A stretch of DNA of 45,613 nucleotides from Tubiluchus corallicola (GCA_030141605.1 JAQGDQ010001348.1:1-45613); one strand, 5' to 3'; counted from the first letter of the stretch, positions 9,831 to 20,658 are shown. Numbers and translations: made by a program. Notes: generated by a model not told the origin, from the letters alone.

Positions 9831-11247
9831 GTAACGGTCGCCGTACTGGTCAAGTTCAAACATTTACTGTAGAATTGTTCATTGCAGATTAGACAAGGAG
9901 AAAAATTGAGTACTCACTGTGTGGCTTGAGTTAAGCAGTGTTCACCTGGTTCTTTAATGGATGGATGGCCATGTGATAAATTACTTCTAAATATTTTACC
10001 AGCTATTGAGTATTAACGAGATTAAGTACAGACATTTACTATAGAACGGTTCATTTGCGGACAAGGCAAAGAGAAAAATTGGGCTTTCACTGTGTGGATG
10101 AAGTTAAGCAGTGCTGACCTAGATTTTCTAATGGATCGATGACCAATTAATAAAGCACTTCCAAACATTTTACTAGTTATTGAGTATTGAGGAGACTCCA
10201 CACACATCTGAACTGTGATGGTTCAATGCCTCAATTTAGAGGTGGCAATTATTCTTGAAAATGAGCTCAGTTCTTGTACTGCCACAATGTTCATTTATAG
10301 GCATGTGGGTTAAAGGACAAGAAAAGGGGTACCTGAAGTAGGTTTCCGAAAAATCACCTTTAAGAACTATATTACTTTATAGCAATTTTATGCATATATT
10401 GCACTCGTGTTGAAAGGAATTTTTGATCGCCTTTAGGAATTATATTACTTTATAGCAATTTTACTCGCATTGAAAGGAATTTTTGTTTGTTTTTATTTTA
10501 AATTTCCCGCAATGTTATTCCGACCGCGCCATTACATGATGTCATATACGCACAACATGAACCTGGGTAAGAAGAGTAAAATGTTAACTTATGTACCAAA
10601 AAACTTTGTATGCAAATCTATATTACTTAGCATTTTGCTTATCTGCTTGAAAGACTTACATAACTAGAAAAGAAAATTATTAATTATTTAAAATGTTTTC
10701 ACCAATTGGTAAAATGTCGCTGACTCACCTCCAGGGTGCAGCACTCACTAGCCAAAAATGTGTTTTTAATCTTATTGACAAGGCACAGTAATTTAAAATT
10801 TTACTTAGTTAGTGACGTGTGTGCTACGCATACTCTGATTAGTTTTCCAATTTTACTCAGTGTTAACTAAACTTGTTTCAAATGACTTATCATCAAAATG
10901 GCTGCGTCTAACGGTCATCGTGGGAGTTTAAATTTATATGTTTTATACAGCGTGACTGCTGATTGAAGTCCTGTATGTAAAAAAGGCAGTATGTAAGCGG
11001 TATATAATTTCAAAACGAATTTTTTAAGCTTTATGTTTATGGAGGGTTTTCTTGTGCTTTAAGTGCCAGGCCCAGTGATCTGCTAAGGACCTGTTCCAAG
11101 GTCATATGGATGCCGTCACCATGGATACGCAGATGCGCCATGGAGTCACTCTTACGTTCATAGAAATATGCATCTCAATTTTGCATTTTCACATTTTTTG
11201 AGTTAAATAAATTATCGATCATTAATCAATATTGATTTTTACTCTAG
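9831..11247. repeat. Intron w5-w6: two tandem duplications and dispersed repeat X copy 2
   Basis: A ~145 bp segment (AGAAAAATTG ... TCACTGTGTGG ... TTAAGCAGTG) is duplicated at 9880-10020 and 10030-10195. A ~66 bp segment around ATATTACTTTATAGCAATTT is duplicated at 10370-10490. 10700-11060 is repeat X, ending in a single unexpanded GGAGGGTTTTCTTGTGC module. No gene. Confidence 0.75.
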
Positions 11248-11510
11248 GATATATCGGTGAGCACTGCATTGACGCATGCGAGATGAACCCGTGTTTAAAC
11301 GGCGGAGTCTGTCAACACGACGTGAATTCGGACCTCGGCTACGTGTGCATGTGCGACGATCAACACGCCGGTACGTACTGCGAAGACGTCATCAACCAAC
11401 CCTGCCCCTCCCACTGGTGGGGTCATCCCATCTGCGGGCCGTGCGACTGTGACGAATCGAAGGGTTACGATCCGAGCTGCGATAAAAGCACTGGACAGTG
11501 CCGTTGTAAG
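11248..11510 (+). CDS. CELSR: CELSR exon w6: EGF and first laminin-type EGF
   Basis: Acceptor TTACTCTAG, donor GTAAGA; phase 1 in, 0 out, 88 codons with the split codon. It completes one EGF (GYIGEHC) and encodes a full EGF ([10 protein letters not shown] to GTYCED). The PCPSHWWG linker typical of CELSR proteins follows, then the start of a laminin-type EGF ([26 protein letters not shown]). Confidence 0.94.
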
Positions 11511-12149
11511 GTAAGAATGTTCAATTGTTTTGCGAGAAATGGACGACTTTGTTGTCTTTTTGAGTGAAACTTTTATTTTAAATAATTTAAACATTGCTGG
11601 ATGGACATTGCAGTCGTATTAAATATTACTCTCAGCAAATTTTTGAAAACAATTTTGTAAAGAGGTGAAAAAAAAATTTGTGGTTTGAAACATAAAATCA
11701 ATTTTTACTCCTTCAGGGTCTTGTAAGACTTTACACATTGACAAACTGGCTTCTTTACCATAAAATGAAGCCACAGCATGCAGGTGAACTTATTCTTAAC
11801 TCCTTCAGGACCGCACCATTCAAAAAAGGTGTTTTCTGCTACTGTATGTACCGGATACTGTATTCCGGTACAGACATACCTAAATGATTACAAATTAGGT
11901 ACTGTTCCGTTCAGAAGAATCTTGACTATCCAATCATGCTATGCGACAAACATTTATAAGTGATTTAATTGGATAAAATTTAGAACAATACGCCCTTTTC
12001 AGGCACTCCAACCTTGCTTATTGAGTTGCTTAGTCTGGTGTGCACTTGCGTGATCGTCCATATTAGTTTATTGATCACCTGTTTGCTACAGCCCAAGCTG
12101 TCCAGTGTTCTACTGCTATTAACCCTGACCATTTTTTTTCTAATTACAG
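11511..12149. other. Intron w6-w7, nothing recognised
   Basis: No gene, array or clear transposon seen. Confidence 0.5.
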
Positions 12150-12333
12150 ACTGACCATTATCAACCCAAAGGCAGTGACCACTGCTACCCTTGCAACTGT
12201 TACTTGGAGGGGTCGGCGAATAGTACGTGTGACGTGGTCACCGGTCAGTGTCCTTGCAGGCGGTTTGTGATTGGACGAAGGTGTGACCACTGTCCGAGCC
12301 GAAATGCAGAAGTGACGTCACAGGGTTGCGAAG
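12150..12333 (+). CDS. CELSR: CELSR exon w7: laminin-type EGF repeats
   Basis: Acceptor CTAATTACAG, donor GTGAGA; phase 0 in, 1 out. Reads CYPCNCYLEGS, then CDVVTGQCPC and GRRCDHCPSR, the laminin-EGF pattern conserved in CELSR between the EGF repeats and the HormR domain. Confidence 0.94.
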
Positions 12334-12399
12334 GTGAGAGTCGTTAAGGGGGGAGGCAGGAGAATTTTTCAGATACTACCCCATTTCAAGGCCAATACA

Positions 12400-12960
12400 T
12401 TTTAACACAATTAAAACTGCAAAAACTGGGAAAAATTTGACGTAAAGGAAGATGGGATGATTTTTAATATACTATCCCATTTTCAAGCATGATAAAAAGA
12501 ATACATTTTAAAACGAATAATACTGGATTAGCATTTCTAATAATTAAATAATAGATTAAAAACTTAATTAAGGGTTGGTGAGCCTAACTATTGATGACAT
12601 CACAAACTAACAATTTTTAACATCAAAAATTCACGCGTTTTGCGAAAGTGAAAATTGAAGTACAGCGCTACTGTAAGATATTCGGTATGTACTAAAACTA
12701 GGCAAGTTTTAAGATAAAAATTTAAATTTCAAATTTACTGCTGTGCTCACGCATGAGCTGTCGAACGTGTGCAGTTCATCACAAAGTAATGCATCTAAAT
12801 TGAATGGTACAGCACCTGTTTTTTGTGCAATGCATTTCAAAAATGGAGGCACCAGTGCTCATCTAACAAGCGAATGACGAAATGCATGTAACGGCAAAGA
12901 ACTAGTTTTGTTTTAAAATTGAACTGTCATCATTTCCTGATGATTTTGACAAGGCTAGTT
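12400..12960 (+). repeat. Dispersed repeat 'Y', copy 1
   Basis: Contains ATTAAATAATAGATTAAAAA, GTGAGCCTAACTATTGATGA and TGTGCAATGCATTTC. The same block lies inverted at 27560-28170 and, diverged, at 43540-43890; a fragment is inverted at 19230-19350. No coding frame. The type is unknown, probably a non-autonomous transposon. Confidence 0.75.
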
Positions 12961-13292
12961 TTGGCAGTTGACTTCAGGTCGTCATCCATGACACTGTTTA
13001 TGCTTTGCCACTTCATTTTTAGTTAGACAACCAAAGTTGCGCGTGTGTCAGGAAGAAAAGGCAGTACATAAATGGTGTAAAATTTCCAGCTAATTTTTTT
13101 ACGCTTTGTGTAAATGGAGGATTTTCTTGTGCTTTTATAGGTTGAAGTTTGTTGCTAAAACAGCTTTTATCTAAGAGATACTACAGTCCATGCTGCAATA
13201 GTTATTTTTTGTTTACTATCACATACGACAATATTAGTTTTTCGTATCTATGGCTGTGATCTGAAGCTCATTATCCGACTCTTCATTTTTAG
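12961..13292. repeat. Intron end with a partial repeat X module (13040-13140)
   Basis: AAAGGCAGTACATAAATGGT ... AATTTTTTTACGCTTTGTGT ... GGAGGATTTTCTTGTGC is a diverged single copy of the module that is expanded at 1621 and 18081. Confidence 0.6.
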
Positions 13293-13394
13293 TTATCTAT
13301 GACCACTGTGCCAAAGGTTTTGCTGGTGGAATACTGTGGAAGCAGGCAGACTACGGCACGGTAGCCGTTCAAGAGTGTCCGGAAGGTTCTAACG
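13293..13394 (+). CDS. CELSR: CELSR exon w8: laminin-EGF end and HormR start
   Basis: Acceptor CATTTTTAG, donor GTGAGT; phase 1 in, 1 out (102 bases, frame-neutral). VIYDHCAKGFAGGILWKQ, then GTVAVQECPEGSNG, match the HormR fold (conserved W and C, 'CP.gs.G'). The donor runs straight into a 27 bp repeat (about three copies) that does not include exon sequence. Confidence 0.92.
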
Positions 13395-14349
13395 GTGAGT
13401 CATTTTGGGGCATTGTGGGATTGGATCATAATGGGGCATTGTGGGATTGAATCATAATGGGGCATTGTGGGATTGAATCATAATTAGTTTGTCTCATAAG
13501 TCTTGAGACCATTGTAATTCATTTTCCACCAAACTAATATGGTTTTTTAGGTTTAAAAATGCAAACTGTTCTCTCAAATGATTAAGAAAGTTGAGCTGGC
13601 AACACAAGTGGACGTGCTAAACTCAAGCCTCGAGTTCAAATCTGCATTGTGTTTCTAATTTTTTATTTGCGTTTATTTTTCTCTATTTGTTCGCAAGTGT
13701 TCAATTTTCTTTCTTTGATTTTGTTATATTCCAACCTCTAGCTTGAAATGAAGAGCAAATAAATGAACTAATATATATATTTAAATGAAATTGTTTATTA
13801 ATGAATTAATCATAATTAAATTAATTTCGCAAAACCAGTTTTCTTAATATTTGCAATGTAGTCATTGATTAACAAACATACGGACGGCTTTTTTATAAAA
13901 TTTGGCATGCTGCCAACTAGAATACAGCGTTCAGTGGTACGTCACCTTTTATTTGATAAGTCATGGTATGAATGGAGCCCGACTCTTTATGAAGGATAAG
14001 CCAGCTGTATGAGGCACTGCACCAGTAAGAGCATCTCAGCCATGTTTGGATGTGGAAATGTCAGTTTGTATGTGAGGTAAACATCCAGAATCAGCCTGGT
14101 GAATGAAACTGACTAGTTCGAGTATTGAACCCCATTAATTGTGATTGCCAAACCACACATTGACCATACTTAGTATGGCTTAACTTCGGTCATGAAGACA
14201 TATGCATGACCTGCTCGGCTGTACAAGCAAGCAGTGAAAAATACACCATTAGTTCTGTTAACTAAATTTTACTCTGTGCTTGGCGTCATAGAATCTTTGC
14301 TCTCATCTCGCTTGCATTTATGACCGATTTTTTTTGTTTTGTTTTGAAG
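13395..14349. repeat. Intron w8-w9: 27 bp triplet repeat, tRNA-like boxes
   Basis: GGGGCATTGTGGGATTG plus AATCATAAT is repeated about three times at 13408-13483, just after the donor. B-box-like GAGTTCAAATCTG lies at about 13630, and an inverted GGGGTTCAATAC at about 14120. No gene. Confidence 0.6.
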
Positions 14350-14441
14350 GCATGGCTTCTCGACGTTGCGAGACGGACGGTTGGAGGAGACCGGAGTTAT
14401 TCAACTGCACCTCTGAGCTGTTTACTCCTCTCCGTAACAAG
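14350..14441 (+). CDS. CELSR: CELSR exon w9: HormR end
   Basis: Acceptor GTTTTGAAG (a weak tract), donor GTAGGT; phase 1 in, 0 out, 31 codons with the split codon. GMASRRCETDGWRRPELFNC has the 'a.R.C..dG.W..p.l..C' end of a HormR domain, then TSELFTPLRNK enters the GAIN domain. Confidence 0.92.
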
Positions 14442-14769
14442 GTAGGTAAAGGGTTAAGTAACTGCTTGTACAAGACATGTTACTGGAAAAGATAAACCTT
14501 TACTTACATGAAGCTAAAAAATTTTGTCAACTATGTACTCTGTGAAGGACGATAGTTAAAGTTACTGGGGGGGGGGGCTGTTTCAGAAAATTTCCAGCCA
14601 TTGTTTTAATATAACAGTCAAAAACAAAACAAATATATGTAATTTTAATTTTGTGATTTGTAATTATAATTTTATACAAACAAACAAACAAAGTCCCTAA
14701 ATAAATTGACAAAGTCCTAAACAAAAAACATTTTAGCTTACAAATAGCCTAAATTGCCGCAGTTCAAGA

Positions 14770-15133
14770 ATATACTGGGTTGTGGTTTTTAAGCACGTGA
14801 CAATTGACAAAAAACTATGTGAGTGACAGTACTTTTTCTACCTAGGAGCATACACTAGTAGTGCAGCCTACACTGTGTTATCTCAGAAATATGCGCTTGG
14901 CCACATGCACACAACAGCCATAAACACCACTCTGCTGGGCTGTGGTTTTTAAGCATGTGACAACTGACAAAAAACAATGTGAGCGACATTACTTTTTCTA
15001 CCTAGGAGCATACACTAGTAGTGCAGTGTACAGTGTGTTATCTCAGAATTATGCACTTGGCCACATGCACACAACAGCCATAAACACTACTCTGCTGGGT
15101 TGTGGTTTTTAAGCATGTGACAACTGACAACAA
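14770..15133. repeat. ~165 bp direct repeat, two copies plus a third start
   Basis: CTGGGTTGTGGTTTTTAAGC ... GAGCATACACTAGTAGTGCA ... ACAGCCATAAACAC occurs at 14775-14935 and 14936-15098. It begins again and stops where the telomere-like array starts. Confidence 0.9.
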
Positions 15134-15140
15134 ACACTCT

Positions 15141-15720
15141 AGTCCAACCCTAACCCTAACCCTAGTCCAACCCTAACCCTAATCCAACCCTAACCCTAAC
15201 CCTAGTCCAACTCTAACCCTAATCCAACCCTAACCCTAACCCTAGTCCAACCCTAACCCTAATCCAACCCTAACCCTAACCCTAGTCCAACCCTAACCCT
15301 AATCCAACCCTAACCCTAACCCTAGTCCAACTCTAACCCTAATCCTACCCTAACCCTAACCCTAGTCCAACCCTAACCCTAATCCAACCCTAACCCTAAC
15401 CCTAGTCCAACCCTAACCCTAATCCAACCCTAACCCTAACCCTAGTCCAACCCTAACCCTAACCCTAGTCCAACCCTAACCCTAGTCCAACCCTAACCCT
15501 AACCCTAGTCTAACTCTAACCATAACGCAACCCTAACCCTAACCCTAGTCCAACTCTAACCATAACGCAACCCTAACCCTAGTCCAACTCAAACCCTAAC
15601 CCTAATTCTAGCCCTAACTATTTCCAACCCTAACCCTAACCCTAGTTGATCCCTAGCCCTAATCCAACCCTAATCATAATCCTAACCTAATCCTAACCCT
15701 AACCCTAACTGTAATACCAA
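15141..15720. repeat. Interstitial telomere-like (CCCTAA)n array with higher-order unit
   Basis: CCCTAACCCTAACCCTAG alternates with TCCAACCCTAACCCTAAT, so the telomeric hexamer (TTAGGG on the other strand) is arranged in a unit of about 42 bp and decays at the 3' end. It sits within the intron between w9 and w10. Confidence 0.95.
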
Positions 15721-15839
15721 CACCAACCCATTTCTTGTGTGTGGGGAATTGTAAATTCTAGCCAATACTTTACAATATATGGATTGTTTAAACTATTTAA
15801 GACTTTCTCAATCTTCATTTCTCCTTGTTCTTGTTTCAG

Positions 15840-16046
15840 CTTGAACTGTTAGAATCAGAAACTCTCCTCATCAACACGTATCTAGCCGTGCAACTCGCTG
15901 AAGATTTACAAATCGCGACTGCAGATGGCACTGCTTACGGCAACGACTTGTGGATCGCGTACAGAGTGCTAGTGAAGCTGCTAAAGTACGAGAGCGGTCA
16001 AACTGGACAACAGCTGACCCACAGACAGGACAACACATTTGTATTG
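15840..16046 (+). CDS. CELSR: CELSR exon w10: GAIN domain, subdomain A
   Basis: Acceptor TTGTTTCAG, donor GTGAGG; exactly 69 codons, phase 0. Helical, with leucine-rich stretches and the recognisable WIAYRVLVKLLKYESGQTG, which corresponds to the 'v..A..l...Ll..E....G' helix of CELSR GAIN. The start of the exon is divergent, as is common in GAIN subdomain A. The intron before it carries the telomere-like repeat block. Confidence 0.88.
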
Positions 16047-16683
16047 GTGAGGATTTTTAGACAGCTCACTGTAAAAATGGGATTAGTGTTTGATATGCAA
16101 AATTACGATTAATCTTTTTCACATATTTTTTGCTGGTTGTTTAGATGCGACTAGCGATTCTATGAAAGTTATTTATTCTCATTTCATTTATAGTACATAC
16201 ATATATTCTCATATCTCGTGTTTGCCAGACAAAAGCGGGGAGAGATCTGTCCGAATTTACCAATTATCCATGTTTCCCATGTGGGACCTCATGGTAATGT
16301 TCTATAAATCGGCTAATTGTCTCAAAAACGGCTAGTATGGGCCGCTTCTATGCAGTGAATGAATACTTGCAGATCTCTTGATGTTTTTTCAACTTCTCTC
16401 AATGTTCGTTTTACACGCTGTACAGAAAACTTTTTTTTCAACCTGCCGGTTTGATAAATACGTCTTTTGTCTGCTGTTCTGGGATTCGTTACCTTTGCTT
16501 CCTGTTTATGAATAAATATTTTTTTAAGATTAATTCTTTCATCTGCAAGGAAAACAACAAAGGTTTACGAACGATACTGCCTAGAGCGAGTATCGAACCC
16601 GTGCACCTTATCCATTCAGTTGCTGTCTCACCAAAAATGCTTACTGCTTCTTAAAGCAACATGTTTTGGGTTTTATGTTTTAG
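16047..16683. other. Intron w10-w11 5' part: possible inverted tRNA-derived fragment (16570-16640)
   Basis: The complement reads TGAATGGATAAGGTGCACGG then GTTCGATACTCG, an A-box/B-box like pair with the anticodon arm missing. At most a decayed tRNA/SINE head. TAATTGTCTCAAAAACGGC near 16318 echoes the 3010-3360 repeat. Confidence 0.4.
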
Positions 16684-16853
16684 GACATATTTTTCAACTT
16701 CAGCTTTTACACTCTATTTTCAACTTTTTCTTTCAAAACATTGTTTTTTCAACTTCAACTTTTACATTCTATTTTTAACTTTTTCTATCAGAACATTGTT
16801 TTTTCAACTTCAACTTTTACATTCTATTTTCAACTTTCTTTCAGAACATTGTT
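16684..16853 (+). repeat. 53-55 bp tandem repeat spanning the w11 acceptor
   Basis: AACATTGTT, the first nine bases of w11, occurs at 16737, 16792 and 16845, each preceded by a TTCAACTTCAACTTTTACAT ... TTTCTTTCAG-like tract; a fourth decayed copy begins near 16684. The AG is present at 16791 and 16844 and lost (AA) at the 16737 copy. Confidence 0.9.
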
Positions 16854-17028
16854 AAGATTGTCAGTAATATCTTGAATCCAGACTACGCGGATCAGTGGCG
16901 GATCATCAATTCCAAGGCTGGGGGCACCAGTGAAATCATGTACAGAATGGAAAAGTACGGAGAGACGCTGACACAAAATCTACACGATACGTACACGTCC
17001 GAGTTTGACGTCGTCACGAAAAATGCGA
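16845..17028 (+). CDS. CELSR: CELSR exon w11: GAIN domain (acceptor lies in a repeat)
   Basis: Acceptor CTTTCTTTCAG, donor GTAAGT; phase 0 in, 1 out. Features include NPDYADQWRII, GGTSEIMYRMEKYGETL and TSEFDVVTKNA, which correspond to the 'W..i......g....l...E.y...l' helices and 'f.ivt.n' strand of CELSR GAIN. The acceptor plus the first nine exon bases (AACATTGTT) recur upstream at 16792 (AG present) and 16737 (AG lost). Using 16792 adds 53 bases and runs into a stop. Confidence 0.9.
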
Positions 17029-17084
17029 GTAAGTTACGAATTTTCACAACTTTGATCTTGTATTTTACATTTAATTTACCAAAA

Positions 17085-17592
17085 CATATACCAGTCAGTA
17101 AATATGGCAGATTTATAGAAACAAGTGCATTAGCTCTTCTACTTGGAAGAGGTTGCAAATCATTTAAATACAGGATAGGTATAACTGATTCAGATCTGTG
17201 AGTTTGCAGTTTGGGCAGTCAAACCCCAGAACATTTAATTTTTCATTGTCCGTTACCATTGGTTAGACAAGATATAAGAGTGAATCTCGAACGCAGCTTG
17301 GAAAATAATGACATTCGAAACATTTACAGAAAGAGAGACACTAATGTAATTAAAATGTATATAGATATTGTAAAAGAACTAACCCAAAATGATCTTATAG
17401 TAAATTGATTATACATTGATTATAAATATTAGATATATATTTAGAATAAGTAAATCGTAAAGCTTGTCTAGTAAGAAATTTCTTTAATGTACGTAGTGTA
17501 AAGACTTATTTAACATTTTTGTACTTTTGTGCCCTGCAAATAGAGGGCTTATTGTATAATTTTCTATAAAGATTTTTAATAATAATTAAATC
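17085..17592 (+). mobile_element. 5'-truncated LINE 3' end (copy 1)
   Basis: Encodes, with an in-frame TGA, LLLGRGCKSFKYRIGITDSD then SQTPEHLIFHCPLPLVRQDI, the cysteine/histidine C-terminal tail of a non-LTR reverse transcriptase ('C.C....TpEH..fhCp'). Ends AATTTTCTATAAAGATTTTT. A closely related copy is at 23957-24450. Confidence 0.85.
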
Positions 17593-17689
17593 TACGACAT
17601 TGTATCTTTCTTTGTTAATGCACAAAAGAAAATTCTTGTAATTTTGTATCAACTACATGCTGTCTTATTGTATACAGAACTTGCAGTAG

Positions 17690-18080
17690 TAGTAAAGCTG
17701 TATAAAACTAGTAAATTTAAACTCTGGTAATGACCGTTAGATGTAGCCATTTTAACAGTATGTCATAGATAACTGTAAGTCATAGATTTGAAACAAGTTT
17801 ATAGATAACACTGAGTAAAGTTTGAAAAATAATCAGAGCATTTGTATTACTCAGTAAGATCAATAATGTGTTTTTGGTGAATCAGTGGTGCACACTGGGA
17901 TTGCGATGCAGCACCAGGTGGTGAGAACATTTTTATCTGGGTTTGCCGGACCTCGCTTTTAGATTAGGACATTTTAGGAGTTTACACAATTTACACAATT
18001 TATACAGCATTACGGCCAATGCAAGCCATCGAAAAGGTAGTATGTAAGTGGTATCAAATTTTGAGACAAATTTTTCAAGT
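17690..18080 (-). repeat. Dispersed repeat X, inverted copy
   Basis: Complementary to 10700-10930 (GTAATGACCGTTAGATGTAG; GAAACAAGTTTATAGATAAC). A direct-orientation module (GTAGTATGTAAGTGGTATCA) follows at about 18038 and leads into the array. Confidence 0.65.
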
Positions 18081-18755
18081 TTTAGGTAAGTGGAGGGTTT
18101 TCTTAAGTTTTAGGTAAGTGGAGGGTTTTCTTAAGTTTTAGGTAAGTGGAGGGTTTTCTTAAGTTTTAGGTAAGTGGAGGGTTTTCTTAAGTTTTAGGTA
18201 AGTGGAGGGTTTTCTTAAATTTTAGGTAAGTGGAGGGTTTTCTTAAGTCTTAGGTAAGTGGAGGGTTTTCTTAAGTCTTAGGTAAGTGGAGGGTTTTCTT
18301 AAGCTTTAGGTATGTAAGTGGAGGGTTTTCTTAAGCTTTAGGTATGTAAGTGGAGGGTTTTCTTAAGTTTTAGGTTTGTAAGTGGAGGGTTTTCTTAAGC
18401 TTTAGGTATGTAAATGGAGGGTTTTCTTAAGTTTTAGGTTTGTAAGTGGAGGGTTTTCTTAAGCTTTAGGTGTGTAAGTGGAGGGTTTTCTTAAGTTTTA
18501 GGTTTGTAAGTGGAGGGTTTTCTTAAGTTTTAGGTTTGTAAGTGGAGGGTTTTCTTAAGCTTTAGGTGTGTAAGTGGAGGGTTTTCTTAAGTTTTAGGTT
18601 TGTAAGTGGAGGGTTTTCTTAAGCTTTAGGTATGTAAATGGAGGGTTTTCTTAAGCTTTAGGTTTGTAAATGGAGGGTTTTCTTGTTTTAGGTTTGTAAG
18701 TGGAGGGTTTTCTTAAGCTTTAGGTATGTAAGTTTAGGGTTTTCTTAAGCTTTAA
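18081..18755 (+). repeat. 28/32 bp minisatellite rich in GTAAGT (second array)
   Basis: About eight 28 bp units (GGTAAGTGGAGGGTTTTCTT AAGTTTTA) are followed by about fourteen 32 bp units with GGT(A/T)TGTAAGTGG. Same family as 1621-2672. In the 28 bp form the unit is an excellent donor consensus AG|GTAAGT. Confidence 0.95.
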
Positions 18756-18883
18756 CATTACATAATTTGTATATCACTGACAAAAAATGCAAACATAGGC
18801 AACAAATACTGTAAAATACTCATAGTGGACACTCATGTGCCTTCAATGTATAAACATCTCAAAGTAGTTTGTTATTTTTTCAG

Positions 18884-19030
18884 TTCTTGGACTGGACACC
18901 GTCCCTAGAAACTCGCTTGGCAACACTGTCATACCCAAATACAACAACTATCCACAAAACTCGGACATGTTTGATAAACAGACATCTGTCACGCTGCCAG
19001 AACTGATGAAGCGGGAAGGACAGAAGAACG
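18884..19030 (+). CDS. CELSR: CELSR exon w12: GAIN domain
   Basis: Acceptor TTATTTTTTCAG, donor GTGAGA; phase 1 in, 1 out. Codes for ILGLDTVPRNSLGNTVIPKYNN, then MFDKQTSVTLPELM, matching the CELSR GAIN stretch that precedes its core beta sandwich. The preceding intron ends close to the second GTAAGT-rich minisatellite. Confidence 0.9.
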
Positions 19031-19400
19031 GTGAGAATAAAAACTTTAAATTGCATTAGTCTGTCTTTGGGTTTATTGGGAAAGTTCAATTCAAACTTTA
19101 TGATTATTAAACTTCAACCAAAACCAGACCTAATCTTGAACCAGGTAAAAACCGGACACAATTTTGAACCAGGTCAAAACTATCTATTCTTTAAAATATT
19201 GAAAGAAAACATGGTATTTTTGCGAAATTGACATACATGAAAAAATCACTTTACCACACAAACACAATTTCGCGTTCGTGCCACTAGTTCTTCACTGTTA
19301 CATGTATTTCACCATTTATTAGTTAGAAAGCCATTGCTCTTTTTTAAAATCAATTAAAATGTCCAAATTTTATTTCATTTATTTACTCTCTATATTCCAG
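19031..19400. repeat. Intron w12-w13 with a repeat Y fragment
   Basis: Two ACCAGGT(A/C)AAAAC...-type near-duplicates at 19130-19185, and an inverted Y fragment (CTTTACCACACAAACACAAT; GCCACTAGTTCTTCAC) at 19230-19350. Confidence 0.55.
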
Positions 19401-19659
19401 ATCATTCTGATGTTGCCGTGGTGTTCTACGTGATGTACCGTACACTGGGCGATCTGCTGCCCCGTCGCTATGGCAACAAAGTGCGCACGACCAACCTCAT
19501 GACGGTGAACAGTCCCATTCTTACCCTGGTGGTGCATGATGGGATAGCTAACGTCAAGGGCCGCTTGCAGGAGCCGGTAGTCTTGGATTTCCAACTGCTG
19601 GAGAAGCATAACCGAACAGGCGCTCAGTGTGTCTACTGGAGTCGTGCGAATCCAAAAAG
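19401..19659 (+). CDS. CELSR: CELSR exon w13: GAIN subdomain B and GPS start
   Basis: Acceptor TATATTCCAG, donor GTTAGG; phase 1 in, 2 out. VAVVFYVMYRTLGDLLPRRY and VNSPILTLVVHDG are GAIN-B beta strands; PVVLDFQLLEKHNRTGAQCVYW carries the first GPS Cys and Trp. These conserved cysteines hold the autoproteolysis site together. Confidence 0.95.
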
Positions 19660-20658
19660 GTTAGGAAACGCGGGAAACCTTTTGATTTGCATTTTTACGA
19701 ATGCGATAATCTTGATTTTTCTCCCTTTCATAATTTGCAATGGTTTCAGTTAAACATTGTTTAACCCTTTGACTACATTATTGATGTTTGACTGGGCCAC
19801 ATTGACCTTTGGACGTTTGGCAATAACTTCTTGTGGTGTGTTAGTAAAACAGAATCTTGTAAATAAACAAATAGTTGTTTGTTATTGAGTACTAATATTA
19901 AACATTAGTTTTATTTCCATACATGCGAGCACACATACATGCACTCATGCACACACCCGCGCACATGTGCGTGCACACATTTATAAATAAGCATGTACTT
20001 ATATTTAGAAACCAGTTTTCACAAAAGATACATGTGTAATACATAATATGCATCTTATATGCATATTATCATTTTATAAGAATGCAGAGCAATCAGCTAA
20101 ATATATGTTTCATCAATGATCTACAAGTGATCTTGCTTGGGAACATACCATACTGTACGGTATTGTGGAATGAACCTGGCTTCAGATGCTGATTGGATGG
20201 TCAGCATTGCTTGTTGCGAAGCAACCCCAATCCCAAGGCTATTTAACTTTTCTACAATGTTTTTGCATGGCCATGGCAGTGAAATAAACAAACCTGGTGA
20301 CTGAGTTTAGTGCTGAACTTGGCCAGCAGTCTACCGCCTTCTGTCCTTTGCTTGAAAAGCATGGGCGGCAGTCAAGACGAGAGCCGCTAGTGTAAAATGT
20401 CGCAACTTTAAATTTATTTTACTAATTAAACAAGGCATTTATCACACCTTTATTAATGAAACATTTTAACATTTTTCCAGTACATCGAAATAAACTTCCC
20501 AGAAGTGTTGACTTTTCCTTTAACAGCTTCAGGATATAAAAATAATTAATGTACACGTAAAATCTGTTCATCATCGTTTTCCCAACACGGAAATTAAGCA
20601 TTCGCCTTAAGTGAAAATGTCGTAAAATTTTGAAGATAATTTTCTTTTTTCTTCGTAG
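19660..20658. other. Intron w13-w14, no gene
   Basis: Contains TGTGGTGTGTTAGTA at 19832-19846 and a short alternating purine-pyrimidine tract (GCGCACATGTGCGTGCACAC) near 19960. Nothing else recognised. Confidence 0.5.

Noticed and set aside
9668-9892. Start codon at 9668 as a separate small EGF protein
   Set aside because: It is an internal Met of CELSR exon w5; the frame runs upstream to a phase-compatible acceptor.
16570-16640. Functional tRNA gene on the minus strand
   Set aside because: A- and B-box-like words are present but there is no anticodon arm and no complete cloverleaf.
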